Below, piece after piece: positions 34,669 to 44,681 of a stretch of DNA of 64,000 nucleotides (positions are counted from its first letter, which is position 1; each line of letters begins with the position of its first letter). The notes beneath the pieces were generated by a model. The model was not told the DNA's origin and did no database searches. It worked only from the letters and a program-made list of their open reading frames with translations. Source of the stretch: UBA4582 sp002389265. GTDB taxonomy: Bacteria; Pseudomonadota; Gammaproteobacteria; Pseudomonadales; Azotimanducaceae. The stretch covers positions 186,001 to 250,000 of the forward strand of contig CALSRT010000003.1 in the NCBI GenBank assembly GCA_943788825.1, read 5' to 3'. The translations under genes were made by a program, and so were the position numbers.

Positions 34669-35398
34669 TGCGGCGATCTATGAAGGGCTATTAAATCACG
34701 CCCGTAATGCACCGAAAGCACATCAGTTTGAATATCGTATCGCGAATTTTTATTGTGATTTAGATTTGATTCCCGAGCTTTGTCAGCGCTCGAAATTGTT
34801 ATCACATGAAGGTTTCAATTGGGTAAGTTTTTATCGGCAAGACTATCTGCCCTCTCACCGAACCCTTCGAGAAGAGGTGGTTCATCAAATAGAACAGAGT
34901 GCCGGTGTCGCGTTTTCGGGGAAAATTTGTTTGCTTGCCAATTGGCGGTCCTTCGGTCTGCTCATGAATCCAATTACTATTTTTTATTGCTATGAAGACG
35001 AAGAACTGTGCCATGTTGTCGTGGAAGTTCATAACACGCCGTGGAATGATCGACACGTTTATGTCGTCTCACTTAATAGTGGCATGACTTCACAAAAACA
35101 ATTCCATGTTTCGCCATTTATGCCAATGGATACGCAATACCATTGGCTTTTGCCTAAACCCGGGGAGTTTTGCACGGTAAATATCGGCGTTAGCCGAGCT
35201 GGAAAAGCGCTATTTGGTGCCGGCTTTAATCTTCGAGCACAATCTTTTACAACAAAAAACATTAGGAAGTATTGTTTGAACTACCCGTTTCAAGCAGCTC
35301 AAGTCCTATATAGGATTTACTGGCAGGCATTGATGCTCTATCTAAAGAGGATGCCGATTTATACCCATCCCGATCGAGGTAGAAATACAAGCGAATGA
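34661..35398 (+). CDS. DUF1365 family protein
   Basis: A 245-residue DUF1365 protein, recognised by FEYRIANFYCDLD near the start, SFGLLMNPITIFYCYED in the middle, and HVSPFMPMDTQYHW. Function is unknown, but the family is strongly linked to the FAD oxidoreductase and cyclopropane synthase genes found here. It overlaps both neighbours (8 and 4 bases), showing tight translational coupling. By eye its GC content, in the low 40s percent, is below that of the surrounding chromosome. Confidence 0.88.
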   Translation: MIDAAIYEGLLNHARNAPKAHQFEYRIANFYCDLDLIPELCQRSKLLSHEGFNWVSFYRQDYLPSHRTLREEVVHQIEQSAGVAFSGKICLLANWRSFGLLMNPITIFYCYEDEELCHVVVEVHNTPWNDRHVYVVSLNSGMTSQKQFHVSPFMPMDTQYHWLLPKPGEFCTVNIGVSRAGKALFGAGFNLRAQSFTTKNIRKYCLNYPFQAAQVLYRIYWQALMLYLKRMPIYTHPDRGRNTSE

Positions 35399-36660
35399 TA
35401 ATAAAGAGTGAGAATGGCAGCGGCGAGATAGCTAAAGGTACGGTGCAACCAAGTTTTTGGCGGCAACGCATAGTGGTGGCTTTTTCAAAAATCAAGGTCG
35501 GTCGGTTAAAGCTTTATGAGGCTGATGAGTTGCTTTTGGATGTGGGGAGCGCGCCGTGTTCTGAGGCAGTCATCGTCAGGATCAAAGCGGTCAGCGCCTA
35601 CCAATCGATGGCCCTAGGAGGATCCTTGGGTGCGGCAGAGGCTTACATGGACGGCCTTTGGGATTGTGACGACCTGCTAGCGGTTCTGATACTGTTTTTG
35701 AAAAATAGGCAGGTCCTCGGTACCTTGGACGGAGGTTGGTCGATCATGAAAAAACCGTTAGCGCGAATTCAGCATTGGCTTAATCGTGATACGGTAGCGC
35801 AGAGTAAGCGCAATATTGCAGCCCATTATGATCTTGGAAACTCGTTCTTCGAAAAATTTCTAGATGAGACAATGATGTACTCTTCTGGTTATTTTCGTGG
35901 CTCGCATCAATCCATGCAGAAGGCGTCAGAGCAAAAGATGGACTTGATTTGTCAGAAAATGAAGCTTCGGCCGTCGGACCATATTTTAGAGATCGGTACT
36001 GGCTGGGGCGGTTTCGCCTGTTTTGCAGCTCGCAACTATGGCTGTCAAGTGACCACCACAACCATCTCTGAGGCGCAGTATGAGAAAGCTCAAGAGCGTG
36101 TAGCTGCCCAAAGCCTTCAGGATCGAGTCACTTTGCTAAAGTCGGACTATCGAGATCTTGAAGGCCAGTTCGATAAAATTGTTTCTATCGAGATGATTGA
36201 AGCTGTCGGCTTGGCATATTTACCTCAATTTTTTCAAACCTGCGCGGGACTGCTTAAACCTGGTGGGAGCATGCTAATTCAAGCGATCACGATTGCCGAG
36301 GAGCAATTTGATTCTGCGAAACGATCAGTGGATTTCATTCAGCGCTATATTTTTCCGGGGGGCGCGCTGGCGAGTGTCAAGGAATTAGTTGAAGTGAGTG
36401 CTTCCAAGCAAGCGGGGTTCAGGCTATATGGGCTTGAAGACTTGACGCCCCACTATGCGCTGACGCTAGCAAAATGGCGCGAAGCCTTTGAAGATAATCT
36501 GAGCCAAATTCGGTTGTTAGGTCTGTCTGAAACGTTCCTCAGGATGTGGCGATATTACTTTTGTTATTGCGAAGCAGGATTTAATCAGCGGGCCATTGGG
36601 TGTGTTCATATGCAGTTGCATTTACCAGGTTTTAAGTTGGAGGTCCCCGCTCATGATTAA
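35395..36660 (+). CDS. cyclopropane-synthase-like methyltransferase with altered active site
   Basis: A 421-residue protein with the N-terminal lipid-binding region (1-130) and SAM core of cyclopropane fatty acid synthases (motif I ILEIGTGWGGFACFAA near residue 199). Positions that bind the catalytic bicarbonate in E. coli Cfa look changed: YSCAYW is YSSGYF here (Cys to Ser, near 162), and LLHTIG is LIQAIT (His to Gln). The Glu is kept in IEMIEAVG. This suggests methyl transfer with a different outcome, such as a methyl-branched or furan-precursor chain as reported for related Rhodobacter enzymes, but that is inference. It overlaps neighbours by 4 and 8 bases. Confidence 0.85.
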   Translation: MIIKSENGSGEIAKGTVQPSFWRQRIVVAFSKIKVGRLKLYEADELLLDVGSAPCSEAVIVRIKAVSAYQSMALGGSLGAAEAYMDGLWDCDDLLAVLILFLKNRQVLGTLDGGWSIMKKPLARIQHWLNRDTVAQSKRNIAAHYDLGNSFFEKFLDETMMYSSGYFRGSHQSMQKASEQKMDLICQKMKLRPSDHILEIGTGWGGFACFAARNYGCQVTTTTISEAQYEKAQERVAAQSLQDRVTLLKSDYRDLEGQFDKIVSIEMIEAVGLAYLPQFFQTCAGLLKPGGSMLIQAITIAEEQFDSAKRSVDFIQRYIFPGGALASVKELVEVSASKQAGFRLYGLEDLTPHYALTLAKWREAFEDNLSQIRLLGLSETFLRMWRYYFCYCEAGFNQRAIGCVHMQLHLPGFKLEVPAHD

Positions 36661-37705
36661 GTTGGTCGATTTGGCGGAGCGTGGTTGGATTCCAGATAGC
36701 CTGCTGCGAATAGGTATGCGCCGATTGCTAATCAAAAGATTACAGCAGGACCGGTCGAACGCAACGGAGTCGGGCAAATTAGATTTTGTCAATCAGATGG
36801 CCGGATCACCATTGGCGGTGGCAACGACTGATGCGAATTACCAGCATTATGAAGTGCCTACAGAGGTGTTTCAGAACATGTTGGGGCCGCATCTGAAATA
36901 CAGTTGCGCATTTTACGAGGATGGTGATAATCGCCTCGCTGATGCGGAGTTGGCGATGTTGAAGCTGACGGCTGAACGTGCTCAGTTGCGGTCTGCGCAA
37001 CGTGTCTTGGAGTTGGGTTGCGGCTGGGGTTCTTTAACGCTGTATATGGCGGCAGAATACCCCGGCAGCCATATTACGGCCGTCAGTAATTCTCACTCCC
37101 AGCGGTTGTATATTGAGGCGCAGGCCGCTCAGCGCGGATTGACGAATATCACAGTGATTACGATGGACATGAATAATTTCGCGCCTGTCGAAAAATTTGA
37201 TCGCGTCGTGTCGATCGAAATGTTTGAGCACATGCGAAACTATAAACTATTGTTTAATAGGATATCTCAATGGCTGAGTGCCGATGGGTTGCTGTTTTTT
37301 CATATTTTCTGCCATCGCGACCAGCCTTATTTCTTTGAAGACGACTCTGAAGAAGACTGGATGGCCCGAAACTTTTTCACGGGTGGCTTGATGCCCTCTT
37401 TGGATTTGCCACAAAAGTTTGAGGGCGAGCTGCGACAGCAACGTTGCTGGGTGGTTAATGGTCGGCACTATGCACGGACTTGTGCCGCTTGGTTGCGAAA
37501 TTTGGACAACAACAAAACAGAAATATTCAAGATTCTAGACGCCTCGGAAAACCCAGATCCGGCTCAAATTCTATGGCAGCGGTGGCGTATGTTCGTGATG
37601 GCCTGTGAGGAGATGTTTGCTTATGAAGATGGCGAGACATGGATGGTAGGTCATTTTTTGTTTGAGAAAGTCGATGACGAGAAACGCGAAGCAGGAAAAG
37701 GATAG
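36653..37705 (+). CDS. second cyclopropane-synthase-like SAM methyltransferase
   Basis: About 350 residues from the ATG at 36653, which has GGAGG 10 bases upstream; longer readings lack support. Motif I is VLELGCGWGSLTLYMA near residue 117. Unlike its neighbour it keeps the residues equivalent to the Cfa bicarbonate ligands: YSCAFY (near 82), SIEMFEHMRN, and FFHIFCH. Its short N terminus lacks the full lipid-binding domain. It belongs to the Cfa-like branch that also contains plant N-methyltransferase relatives, so the substrate could differ from fatty acids. Last gene of the four-gene unit. Confidence 0.82.
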   Translation: MIKLVDLAERGWIPDSLLRIGMRRLLIKRLQQDRSNATESGKLDFVNQMAGSPLAVATTDANYQHYEVPTEVFQNMLGPHLKYSCAFYEDGDNRLADAELAMLKLTAERAQLRSAQRVLELGCGWGSLTLYMAAEYPGSHITAVSNSHSQRLYIEAQAAQRGLTNITVITMDMNNFAPVEKFDRVVSIEMFEHMRNYKLLFNRISQWLSADGLLFFHIFCHRDQPYFFEDDSEEDWMARNFFTGGLMPSLDLPQKFEGELRQQRCWVVNGRHYARTCAAWLRNLDNNKTEIFKILDASENPDPAQILWQRWRMFVMACEEMFAYEDGETWMVGHFLFEKVDDEKREAGKG

Positions 37706-38030
37706 AGACCAGTTTTTATGGAAGTTCTGTGGTGCGTCAACCTATGGGCTCGGGTTTGGCGAATGTCATGTCCCCATAAAACGCACATGTGCTATTTCAG
37801 ATCGGGTACTTACCGCTATCTCAGGCGGGATAATGTATCGACGTGAGTAAAATAAAAATGGTGGAGGTGTCAAGAAATTATGATCAGGTTGCTGGTTCAG
37901 ATCGGGTGAGCTGCTAAAGATTGATGATGATAGGCGTGTTCGAAGTCGAAGGAATAGCTCAGATTGCTGTGCGCGTGCAGTGTCGAGGCTGTCGGTGGAT
38001 GGCTAAATGCCCGAAATCTACTGCGATCGT
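37706..38030. other. 325-base intergenic stretch before tRNA-Pro
   Basis: No gene I can support. A 42-codon plus-strand frame beginning at 37718 has no recognisable content. The 12-mer TTCAGATCGGGT occurs at 37796-37807 and again at 37896-37907, exactly 100 bases apart. No copy of the tRNA end was found that would mark an attachment site. Confidence 0.5.
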
Positions 38031-38107
38031 TGGTCGGGATGGGAGGATTTGAACCTCCGACCCCTGCCTCCCGAAGGCAGTGCTCTACCAGGCTGAGCCA
38101 CATCCCG
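38031..38107 (-). tRNA. tRNA-Pro (CGG anticodon)
   Basis: A 77-base cloverleaf on the minus strand. The acceptor arm CGGGATG pairs with CATCCCG, with discriminator A and an encoded CCA. The anticodon stem CTGCC/GGCAG encloses loop TTCGGGA, giving anticodon CGG. The T arm contains GGTTCAAATCC. Similar in sequence to other bacterial proline tRNAs. Confidence 0.97.
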
Positions 38108-38211
38108 ACTGAGTGGAAATGGTAAGCCAGTTAGGCGTAAAAGTCACAGGCTGGCGTCAACGTGTCGGCGCTTATTTTGACGAAGACTCATGATCTGGAG
38201 TCAGTTTTGGA

Positions 38212-39177
38212 CTAGTAGCGGCGTGCCACTGAAAACTGAGCTAGGTTTTGCATCGCAGCGGTATAATCTGAGACCGGTAGGTGCGCCAGGCAGTCAACGG
38301 CCTTGGCAATTTCGGCGTGGGCCATATCATTGGTGTACTCTAAGCCCCCGGTGACTTTCACCGTTTCCAGTAATTGATCCAGGTCCGAGACGTCGCCATT
38401 GAGGATGGCATTGCGGATAAATTGGCGTTGCCCATCATTGCCATTGCGCATGGCGATAATCAACGGTAGCGTGACTTTGCCTTCGGCGAAGTCGTCACCG
38501 ACGTTTTTGCCGAGGTCTGCGGTGGTCCCTTCGTAATCGAGAATGTCGTCAATCAGCTGGAATGCCAGGCCCAGATGTAAGCCATAACCTCGCAGGGCCT
38601 GCTCCTGAACTTCATTTGCGCCGGCGATAACTGCGCCTGCGTGTGAAGCGGCTTCAAACAGCATGGCGGTCTTGCGAGCAATCACCTGTAAGTAGCTGGC
38701 TTCGGTGGTGTCTGGGTTGCGGATATTGCCGAGTTGTTGAACTTCACCTTCGGCGATGGTGTTGGTCGCCCGTGACAGAATTTCCATGACGCGCATGTTG
38801 CCGATATCGACCATCATCTCAAAAGCTCTGGAGTGGAGGAAATCTCCGACCAGGACGCTGGCTGGGTTCCCCCAAGTGGCATTAACGGTCTTGCGGCCGC
38901 GTCGCAAGTCAGAGGCGTCAACAACGTCATCATGTAGTAACATCGCGGTGTGCAGAAATTCGATAACGGTTGCCAGGTGAATATGTTTGCCCGCTTGGTA
39001 GCCGCAGGCATTGGCGGCCAATAGGACGAGCAGCGGCCGCAAGCGCTTGCCCCCGGCTTCGATCAGATACGTGGATATCTCTTCCACCAGGGGAACATTG
39101 GACCCAAGGCTGCTCGTGATCAATTGATCCACAGCGCTAAAGTCGGAATTCACGACATTATAGAACGGATAATTCAT
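38212..39177 (-). CDS. ispB: octaprenyl (polyprenyl) diphosphate synthase
   Basis: Trans-prenyltransferase that makes the long side chain of ubiquinone. The first Asp-rich motif is DDVVDASDLRRG, the second is DDILDYEG, and GGKRLRPLLVLLAA marks the substrate pocket. The ATG at 39177 gives 322 residues beginning MNYPFYNVV, matching Pseudomonas homologs. An upstream in-frame ATG at 39258 would add 27 poorly conserved residues that run into the divergent rplU promoter. It is divergent from rplU, as in Pseudomonas. Confidence 0.94.
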   Translation of the reverse strand: MNYPFYNVVNSDFSAVDQLITSSLGSNVPLVEEISTYLIEAGGKRLRPLLVLLAANACGYQAGKHIHLATVIEFLHTAMLLHDDVVDASDLRRGRKTVNATWGNPASVLVGDFLHSRAFEMMVDIGNMRVMEILSRATNTIAEGEVQQLGNIRNPDTTEASYLQVIARKTAMLFEAASHAGAVIAGANEVQEQALRGYGLHLGLAFQLIDDILDYEGTTADLGKNVGDDFAEGKVTLPLIIAMRNGNDGQRQFIRNAILNGDVSDLDQLLETVKVTGGLEYTNDMAHAEIAKAVDCLAHLPVSDYTAAMQNLAQFSVARRY

Positions 39178-39281
39178 GTGACGCTCGATGGGACGCACAT
39201 GCGCCAGAAGAATGGGAATGCTAGGGATGGTCGGCGCACGTGTCAAGAGATCGGTCATGAGAAAAAGAGCTGATTCCGCGC

Positions 39282-39310
39282 TTGATTGGTGTGGGAACTT
39301 ACCGTAGAAT
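39282..39310 (+). promoter_or_regulatory. sigma-70 promoter of rplU-rpmA
   Basis: TTGATT (39282-39287) and TAGAAT (39305-39310) with a 17-base spacer, about 100 bases before rplU. The position suits a ribosomal-protein promoter with an untranslated leader. Confidence 0.7.
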
Positions 39311-39408
39311 TGCGCACCCTGAATCGAGACCTATTGGCAATCAGGCATAGCGCGCTGCCAGGTTAATGTTACTGGGTTTCAACCTTCAAATAGATAGAGT
39401 GAATTATC

Positions 39409-39723
39409 ATGTACGCTGTAATTAAAAGTGGCGGTAAGCAGCATCGTGTCGAACCCGGTGAAGTGCTTAAGTTGGAAAAGCTAAAAGTCGAAGCTGGTGG
39501 TACGATTAATTTTGATGAGGTCATGCTGATTGGTAATGATTCGAAAGTCACTGTCGGCGCGCCCTTTGTGGTCGGTGGCAAGGTGACGGCAGAAGTCATT
39601 TCTCACGGTCGTGGCAAGAAAATCACCATCCTCAAGATGCGTCGTCGTAAGCATTATCGACGTCAGGCTGGCCACAGACAGCATTTCACCGAGATCAAGA
39701 TTACCGACATCACTGGAGGCTAG
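39409..39723 (+). CDS. rplU: 50S ribosomal protein L21
   Basis: A 104-residue L21. The N terminus MYAVIKSGGKQHRVEPG and the C-terminal basic region KMRRRKHYRRQAGHRQ are diagnostic. Three bases separate it from rpmA, the standard L21-L27 operon that also precedes obg. Confidence 0.98.
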   Translation: MYAVIKSGGKQHRVEPGEVLKLEKLKVEAGGTINFDEVMLIGNDSKVTVGAPFVVGGKVTAEVISHGRGKKITILKMRRRKHYRRQAGHRQHFTEIKITDITGG

Positions 39724-39726
39724 ACA

Positions 39727-39987
39727 ATGGCGCACAAAAAAGCAGGCGGCAGTACACGTAACGGCCGCGATTCGGAAAGCAAACGCCTTGGTGTCAAAAT
39801 ATTCGGTGGTCAAGTCGCCGGTGCTGGCAGTATCATCATTCGTCAGCGTGGAACCCGATTCCACCCGGGATTGAATGTTGGGTGTGGAAAGGACCATACT
39901 CTGTTCGCGAAGGCTGATGGGGTTGTCACTTTTACAGTAAAAGGTCCGAAGCAGCGTAAGTATGTCAATGTGGTGGCAGAGGCTTAA
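39727..39987 (+). CDS. rpmA: 50S ribosomal protein L27
   Basis: An 86-residue L27 beginning MAHKKAGGSTRNGRDS, whose N-terminal tail reaches the peptidyl-transferase centre, with the conserved RQRGTRFHPG. It is co-transcribed with rplU and followed by a strong terminator, although obgE lies downstream in the same direction. Confidence 0.98.
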   Translation: MAHKKAGGSTRNGRDSESKRLGVKIFGGQVAGAGSIIIRQRGTRFHPGLNVGCGKDHTLFAKADGVVTFTVKGPKQRKYVNVVAEA

Positions 39988-40000
39988 CATTGATTGATTG

Positions 40001-40035
40001 AAAAAAAGGCCCTGTCAGTGACGGGGCTTTTTTTT
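40001..40035 (+). terminator. intrinsic terminator after rpmA
   Basis: A stem formed by AAAAAAAGGCCCTGTC and GACGGGGCTTTTTTTT (some G-T pairs), ending in eight T. It separates the ribosomal operon from obgE, which must have its own promoter or depend on read-through. Confidence 0.88.
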
Positions 40036-40140
40036 GCCCTTACCTTTTTTGCCCCTGTCATGTTATTAATCATGGTAGTCGTCGTGACATTAGCTTGGAT
40101 ATGAGGCAGGGCCGCACAGGCGCTGGTGCACTTAGGAATA

Positions 40141-40170
40141 AGAGACTCAACTGGAATTTAGAGACTCAAC

Positions 40171-40179
<9 letters not shown>
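40141..40179. repeat. imperfect tandem duplication over the obgE start
   Basis: AGAGACTCAACTGGAATTT (40141-40159) is followed at once by a near copy (40160-40179) that contains the obgE start codon. The duplication displaces the AGGAATAAGAG ribosome-site-like sequence about 19 bases further upstream. Confidence 0.75.
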
Positions 40180-41505
<1,326 letters not shown>

Positions 41506-41514
41506 ACACAGGTC

Positions 41515-42630
41515 ATGACGACACATGCTTACCAGCCTGGTCAAACCTGGGTTATCAAAGTCGGTAGCTCGTTATTGACTTCGAATGGTGAAGGCCTGGA
41601 TCTCAAGTTAGTGAGTGCCTGGGTAGACGATATTGTTGCTGTCTATCAGGCTGGGATTAAGGTGGTGCTCGTTTCATCAGGGGCTGTCGCGGAAGGCATG
41701 AAGCGCCTTGGGATCCAGACTCGCCCGCGAGCGTTGCATCTATTGCAGGCGGCGGCTGCGGTGGGTCAAATGGGGCTGATACAGGCCTATGAATCCGAGT
41801 TCAAACGCCACAACCTGCATACCGCTCAGATCCTGCTGACCCACGACGACCTGCGCTCTCGAGAACGCTATATTAATGCTCGCAGCACCCTGAATAGCCT
41901 GCTGGCGCTCGGCGTCATTCCGGTGGTTAATGAGAATGACACGGTAGTCACCGATGAAATTCGTTTCGGTGACAACGACACGCTGGCGGCGCTGGTGGCG
42001 AACCTGATCGAGGCCGACACCCTATTATTGCTGACCGATCAAAATGGTTTTTTTGAGTCAGACCCGCGACAAAATTCGAAAGCCAAATTAATTGTTGAGG
42101 CTGATGCCACGGATGTGACCCTTGATGCTATGGCGGGCGATGGCGGCAAGCTGGGCCGAGGCGGTATGGTGACCAAGCTTCGAGCAGCGCGTACTGCGGC
42201 GCGCAGTGGTGCAAATACGATCATCTCGCCAGGCAGAAGCTCGGGCGTGATCACCGAACTCGCCGCGGGCCGTTACAGCGGCACGCTGTTGCGCAGTCAA
42301 AGCGGTGTGCTCGTTGCTCGCAAGCAGTGGTTAGCGGGATTGGTCACCAGTGGCCGCCTGGTGCTGGATCAGGGCGCGGTTGATGTTCTGCGAAAGTCAG
42401 GCCGAAGCCTATTGCCGATTGGCGTCAAAGCGGTTCAGGGGAGCTTTACTCGAGGTAGTATGGTGGCTTGTGTTGATGAGCAGGGGATTGATGTGGCCCG
42501 CGGGCTGGTCAATTACAGCGCTCAAGAGGCCGCCGCAATCTGTGGACAGTCAAGTTCTAGGATAGAAGCACTGTTGGGTTATGTCGGTGAAGATGAGCTC
42601 ATTCACCGGAATAATCTGGTCGTCGGCTGA
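41515..42630 (+). CDS. proB: glutamate 5-kinase
   Basis: First enzyme of proline synthesis, phosphorylating glutamate. The 371 residues comprise an amino-acid kinase domain (1-260: VIKVGSSLL, VSSGAVAEGMKRLG, NENDTV, FGDNDTLAALVA) and a C-terminal PUA domain (about 275-371). It starts 9 bases after obgE, the same order as in Pseudomonas, and is convergent with rpsT. Confidence 0.96.
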   Translation: MTTHAYQPGQTWVIKVGSSLLTSNGEGLDLKLVSAWVDDIVAVYQAGIKVVLVSSGAVAEGMKRLGIQTRPRALHLLQAAAAVGQMGLIQAYESEFKRHNLHTAQILLTHDDLRSRERYINARSTLNSLLALGVIPVVNENDTVVTDEIRFGDNDTLAALVANLIEADTLLLLTDQNGFFESDPRQNSKAKLIVEADATDVTLDAMAGDGGKLGRGGMVTKLRAARTAARSGANTIISPGRSSGVITELAAGRYSGTLLRSQSGVLVARKQWLAGLVTSGRLVLDQGAVDVLRKSGRSLLPIGVKAVQGSFTRGSMVACVDEQGIDVARGLVNYSAQEAAAICGQSSSRIEALLGYVGEDELIHRNNLVVG

Positions 42631-42663
42631 GCCGTCAAATGACGCCCAGCCTGAACGCCGGAT

Positions 42664-42930
42664 TTACGCCTGCAGAGCCCGGACCTTTTGATTCAGGCGA
42701 GCCTTATGACGTGCAGCTTTGTTGGCATGAATGATGCCATGAGTCACGGCGCGATCCAGAATCGGCACAGCGGTCAGGTAGGCTGTCTGAGCAATGGCGT
42801 AGTCACCGGTATCCAGTGCCGCGATGGTCTTTTTGATCGCAGTCCGCATTGCAGAACGTTGACTGGCATTATGTGCACGTCGGACTTCAGCCTGACGAGC
42901 GCGTTTTTTAGCTTGGGGAGTATTAGCCAC
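42664..42930 (-). CDS. rpsT: 30S ribosomal protein S20
   Basis: An 88-residue basic helical protein: ANTPQAKKRARQAE at the start, AMRTAIKKTIAAL in the middle, and KAARHKARLNQKVRAL at the end. It is single, convergent with proB and divergent from murJ, as in Pseudomonas. A good promoter lies upstream. Confidence 0.97.
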   Translation of the reverse strand: MANTPQAKKRARQAEVRRAHNASQRSAMRTAIKKTIAALDTGDYAIAQTAYLTAVPILDRAVTHGIIHANKAARHKARLNQKVRALQA

Positions 42931-42974
42931 GGTTAGTGCTTCCTCGAATGAAAACCCGGAAAATAAGACGCGCC

Positions 42975-43003
42975 ACTATGCCGATTCAAGCCGCCAATGT
43001 CAA
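42975..43003 (-). promoter_or_regulatory. sigma-70 promoter of rpsT
   Basis: On the minus strand TTGACA (42998-43003), a 17-base spacer and CATAGT (42975-42980), 45 bases before the rpsT start. A perfect -35 and optimal spacing fit a strongly expressed ribosomal gene. Confidence 0.65.
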
Positions 43004-43106
43004 ACAGCAAAGCGACTTAGCCCGTGAAAATAGATAATAAATGCTGTCGAATCAAAGTAATATAGTCAGCTTTTGACTAACCGGGCGTATAACCCGGGGA
43101 AACCTG

Positions 43107-44675
43107 ATGAGTGATCCTGAATCGAGCAAGGCGAAGATCGGCCGCGGACTCCTGAAGTCCAGCAGCGTTGTGTCAGTGATGACCTTGATTTCTCGCGTGT
43201 TTGGGCTAGTCCGAGACATGGTGGTTGCGTTTTTCTTCGGTGCTGGCGCCGAAGCTGATGTGTTTTTCCTCGCCTTTAAAATCCCCAATTTCTTCCGTCG
43301 GCTGTTCGCTGAAGGCGCGTTTTCCCAGGCCTTCGTGCCGGTTTTGTCAGAATATCGCACTCAACGGGGCCCGCAAGCAGTGCAGCACCTGATAGACCGG
43401 GTTAGCGGCACGCTGGGACTGGTGTTATTGCTGATTACCGCAGCGGGCGCCCTGTTTGCGGGGGGTGTGATCAGTGTATTTGCTGCAGGTTTCGTTTATC
43501 ACGGTGAGGTGGAAAAGGTGGCGCTGGCAACGGATATGCTGCGGTTGACGTTCCCTTACTTGTTTTTTATCTCACTAACAGCCTTTGCCGGCTCTATCCT
43601 GAATAGCTTTGGCCGATTTAGTGCGCCGGCATTTACCCCCGTGTTATTGAATCTGACGCTGATCGGGTGCGCGGTCTGGCTGCGGCCCTATCTTGATGTG
43701 CCCATCATGGCGCTGGCTTGGGGCGTGTTGCTGGCAGGCCTGTTACAGCTACTTTTTCTGCTGCCGTTTTTACGAGTAGCCGGGTTGCTACCCGTGCCAA
43801 AAGTAGATTTTCGTGATTCTGGTGTCAAACGTATTCTGTGGCTAATGGTGCCAGGCATCTTTGGGGTTTCGGTAGGCCAGATCAATTTATTGCTGGATAC
43901 GGTTCTGGCGTCATTTCTCGAGACCGGCAGCCTTTCTTGGCTGTACTATTCAGACCGTTTACTGGAGTTGCCGCTGGCGCTGTTTGGTATCACGATCGCC
44001 ACAGTGATTCTGCCGAGCCTGTCGAGGGAGCATGCTGGAGACTCGCCCACCGCCTTTTCAGCCACCCTAGACTGGGCAATACGAATGGTCTGTCTGGTGG
44101 GCATTCCAGCCTCAGCGGCCCTGGTGGTGCTATCGGAAAGTTTGATCACAACCTTGTTTTATCAGGGTGAAATGACCCCTCGGGATGTGACCATGGCGTC
44201 ATACAGTTTGAGTGCCTATGGACTGGGTTTGCTCGGTCATATGCTGGTTAAGGTACTGGCGCCCGGGTATTTTTCTCGACAGGACGTCGCCACCCCCGTG
44301 CGATACGGTATGATTGCGCTGGTGGCGAATATGGTGCTGAATCTGCTGTTGGTCTGGGAGTTCAGACATGCTGGGCTGGCATTAGCCACCTCCCTGTCTG
44401 CATTCTTGAATGCCGGTCTGTTATTTTATGGACTGCGCCGTGCAGGCGTATTGGTGTTCAGTCGAGGCTGGCAGCGATTTGGCCTGCAGGTTTTCGTAGC
44501 GAATGGCGCTATGTGTGGAGTGCTGGTATTAATTTTACCTGACCAGGTGGTCTGGCTGGTGATGCCATTCTGGGAGCGACTGGGTGTCATGTTGCTGATA
44601 TGCGCGGGTGGCGCCGCCACCTATGCCGCGGTATTGCAATTCCTTGGGTTTAAATTCAAACAAATGGTGCGTTGA
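43107..44675 (+). CDS. murJ: lipid II flippase MurJ
   Basis: Polytopic MOP-family protein that flips lipid II across the inner membrane for peptidoglycan synthesis. The 522 residues give about 14 helices. The N-terminal block SVVSVMTLISRVFGLVRDM and the segment FFRRLFAEGAFSQAFVPVL are diagnostic. It precedes ribF by 6 bases, the standard murJ-ribF pair. Confidence 0.96.
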   Translation: MSDPESSKAKIGRGLLKSSSVVSVMTLISRVFGLVRDMVVAFFFGAGAEADVFFLAFKIPNFFRRLFAEGAFSQAFVPVLSEYRTQRGPQAVQHLIDRVSGTLGLVLLLITAAGALFAGGVISVFAAGFVYHGEVEKVALATDMLRLTFPYLFFISLTAFAGSILNSFGRFSAPAFTPVLLNLTLIGCAVWLRPYLDVPIMALAWGVLLAGLLQLLFLLPFLRVAGLLPVPKVDFRDSGVKRILWLMVPGIFGVSVGQINLLLDTVLASFLETGSLSWLYYSDRLLELPLALFGITIATVILPSLSREHAGDSPTAFSATLDWAIRMVCLVGIPASAALVVLSESLITTLFYQGEMTPRDVTMASYSLSAYGLGLLGHMLVKVLAPGYFSRQDVATPVRYGMIALVANMVLNLLLVWEFRHAGLALATSLSAFLNAGLLFYGLRRAGVLVFSRGWQRFGLQVFVANGAMCGVLVLILPDQVVWLVMPFWERLGVMLLICAGGAATYAAVLQFLGFKFKQMVR

Positions 44676-44681
44676 CCGAGT

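Noticed and set aside
37662..37850. 62-residue frame overlapping the end of the second Cfa-like gene
   Set aside because: Overlaps a sure gene out of frame and shows no coding character.
38031..38107. tRNA-Pro as an attachment site for a mobile island
   Set aside because: No integrase and no second copy of the tRNA 3' end was found in the flanking 5 kb.
39178..39258. 27-residue N-terminal extension of IspB
   Set aside because: The extension is not family-like and lies in the divergent promoter region; the shorter start aligns with homologs.
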